Assembly (NCBI GenBank): GCA_001778545.1
Contig: MFHJ01000035.1
Coordinates: forward strand, 1-5,216
Length of the DNA stretch: 5,216 nucleotides
Direction: 5' to 3'
Source: Candidatus Giovannonibacteria bacterium RIFCSPHIGHO2_02_43_16
GTDB taxonomy: Bacteria; Patescibacteriota; Minisyncoccia; JACPKW01; UBA11713
Shown in pieces: positions 5,167 through 5,216 of this stretch (the stretch's first letter is position 1; the number at the start of each line of letters is the position of its first letter). The notes beneath the pieces are model-generated. The model had not been told where the DNA came from. It did not search any database and was given only the letters and a program-made list of their open reading frames with translations. The position numbers and the translations under genes were made by a program.

Positions 5167-5174
5167 ATCCCCGC

Positions 5175-5216
5175 TCATGTTTGTGCTAACAATTCGAGGA
5201 GCCATTCGTCCTCATC
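5175..5216 (-). CDS. Possible C-terminal end of a minus-strand gene entering from the right
   Basis: Read on the minus strand from the window edge, one frame gives the acidic tail DEDEWLLELLAQT and a TGA at 5177-5175. Only 13 codons are visible, so no family can be named. A second minus-strand frame is open for nine codons and ends at a TAG, so the choice of frame is uncertain. The acidic, leucine-rich ending is plausible for a real C-terminus. Confidence 0.35.
   Translation of the reverse strand, partial: DEDEWLLELLAQT

Noticed and set aside
5004..5189. Plus-strand ORF of 61 codons starting with TTG
   Set aside because: It has an implausible Arg/Phe/Ser-rich translation, a TTG start without a ribosome binding site, and runs through the inverted repeats and the putative minus-strand gene end.
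5183..5216. Hammerhead-like GATGAG...GAA on the minus strand at the right edge
   Set aside because: GAGGA can pair with TCCTC before a GAA, but the register is off by two bases from a real hammerhead stem II. A protein C-terminus explains the bases as well.
1..5216. CRISPR array, tRNA, rRNA, insertion sequence or attachment site
   Set aside because: I found no regularly spaced direct repeats, tRNA cloverleaf, rRNA motifs, transposase motifs or paired terminal repeats on either strand.

Overview
The window most resembles a small, streamlined bacterial genome of the Candidate Phyla Radiation (Patescibacteria, Parcubacteria-like). This rests on gene character and packing, not on a marker gene. 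The clues are a short NusA ending just after KH2, a compact 663-residue membrane pyrophosphatase, short toxin-antitoxin genes, 8- and 14-base gene overlaps, and start codons mostly lacking a Shine-Dalgarno sequence. No rRNA, tRNA, CRISPR array or insertion sequence is visible.

Layout. Bases 1-507 (+) hold the C-terminal 168 residues of an unrecognised protein that begins before the window. Bases 508-661 are a convergent intergenic stretch with hairpins that could end transcription from both sides. On the minus strand, from high to low coordinates, run nusA (4338-3127), hppA (3134-1143), hicB (1124-867) and hicA (874-662). nusA and hppA overlap by 8 bases, as do hicB and hicA; hppA and hicB are 17 bases apart. 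A near-consensus sigma-70 promoter lies upstream of nusA, and a second promoter-like element at the end of hppA could start hicBA directly at its ATG. Divergent from nusA, on the plus strand, is a second toxin-antitoxin pair: a 64-residue presumed antitoxin (4457-4651) and an 85-residue RelE/ParE-superfamily toxin (4638-4895), followed by a likely intrinsic terminator. The last 260 bases hold closely spaced inverted repeats, a 41-codon minus-strand ORF (4959-5084) and what may be the last 13 codons of a minus-strand gene entering from the right.

How it works together. NusA is a core transcription elongation, termination and antitermination factor. HppA is an integral membrane pump that uses pyrophosphate hydrolysis to move protons. 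Their overlap suggests one transcript, with neither rimP nor infB, the usual nusA partners, adjacent. This housekeeping pair sits between two unrelated type II toxin-antitoxin modules, HicBA and a RelE-like pair.

The least explained part is 4959-5174, where a small ORF and a possible structured RNA compete for the same bases. I see no convincing new multi-gene system. The best leads are that hairpin-rich segment, the toxin-antitoxin modules flanking nusA-hppA, and the novel-looking antitoxin.
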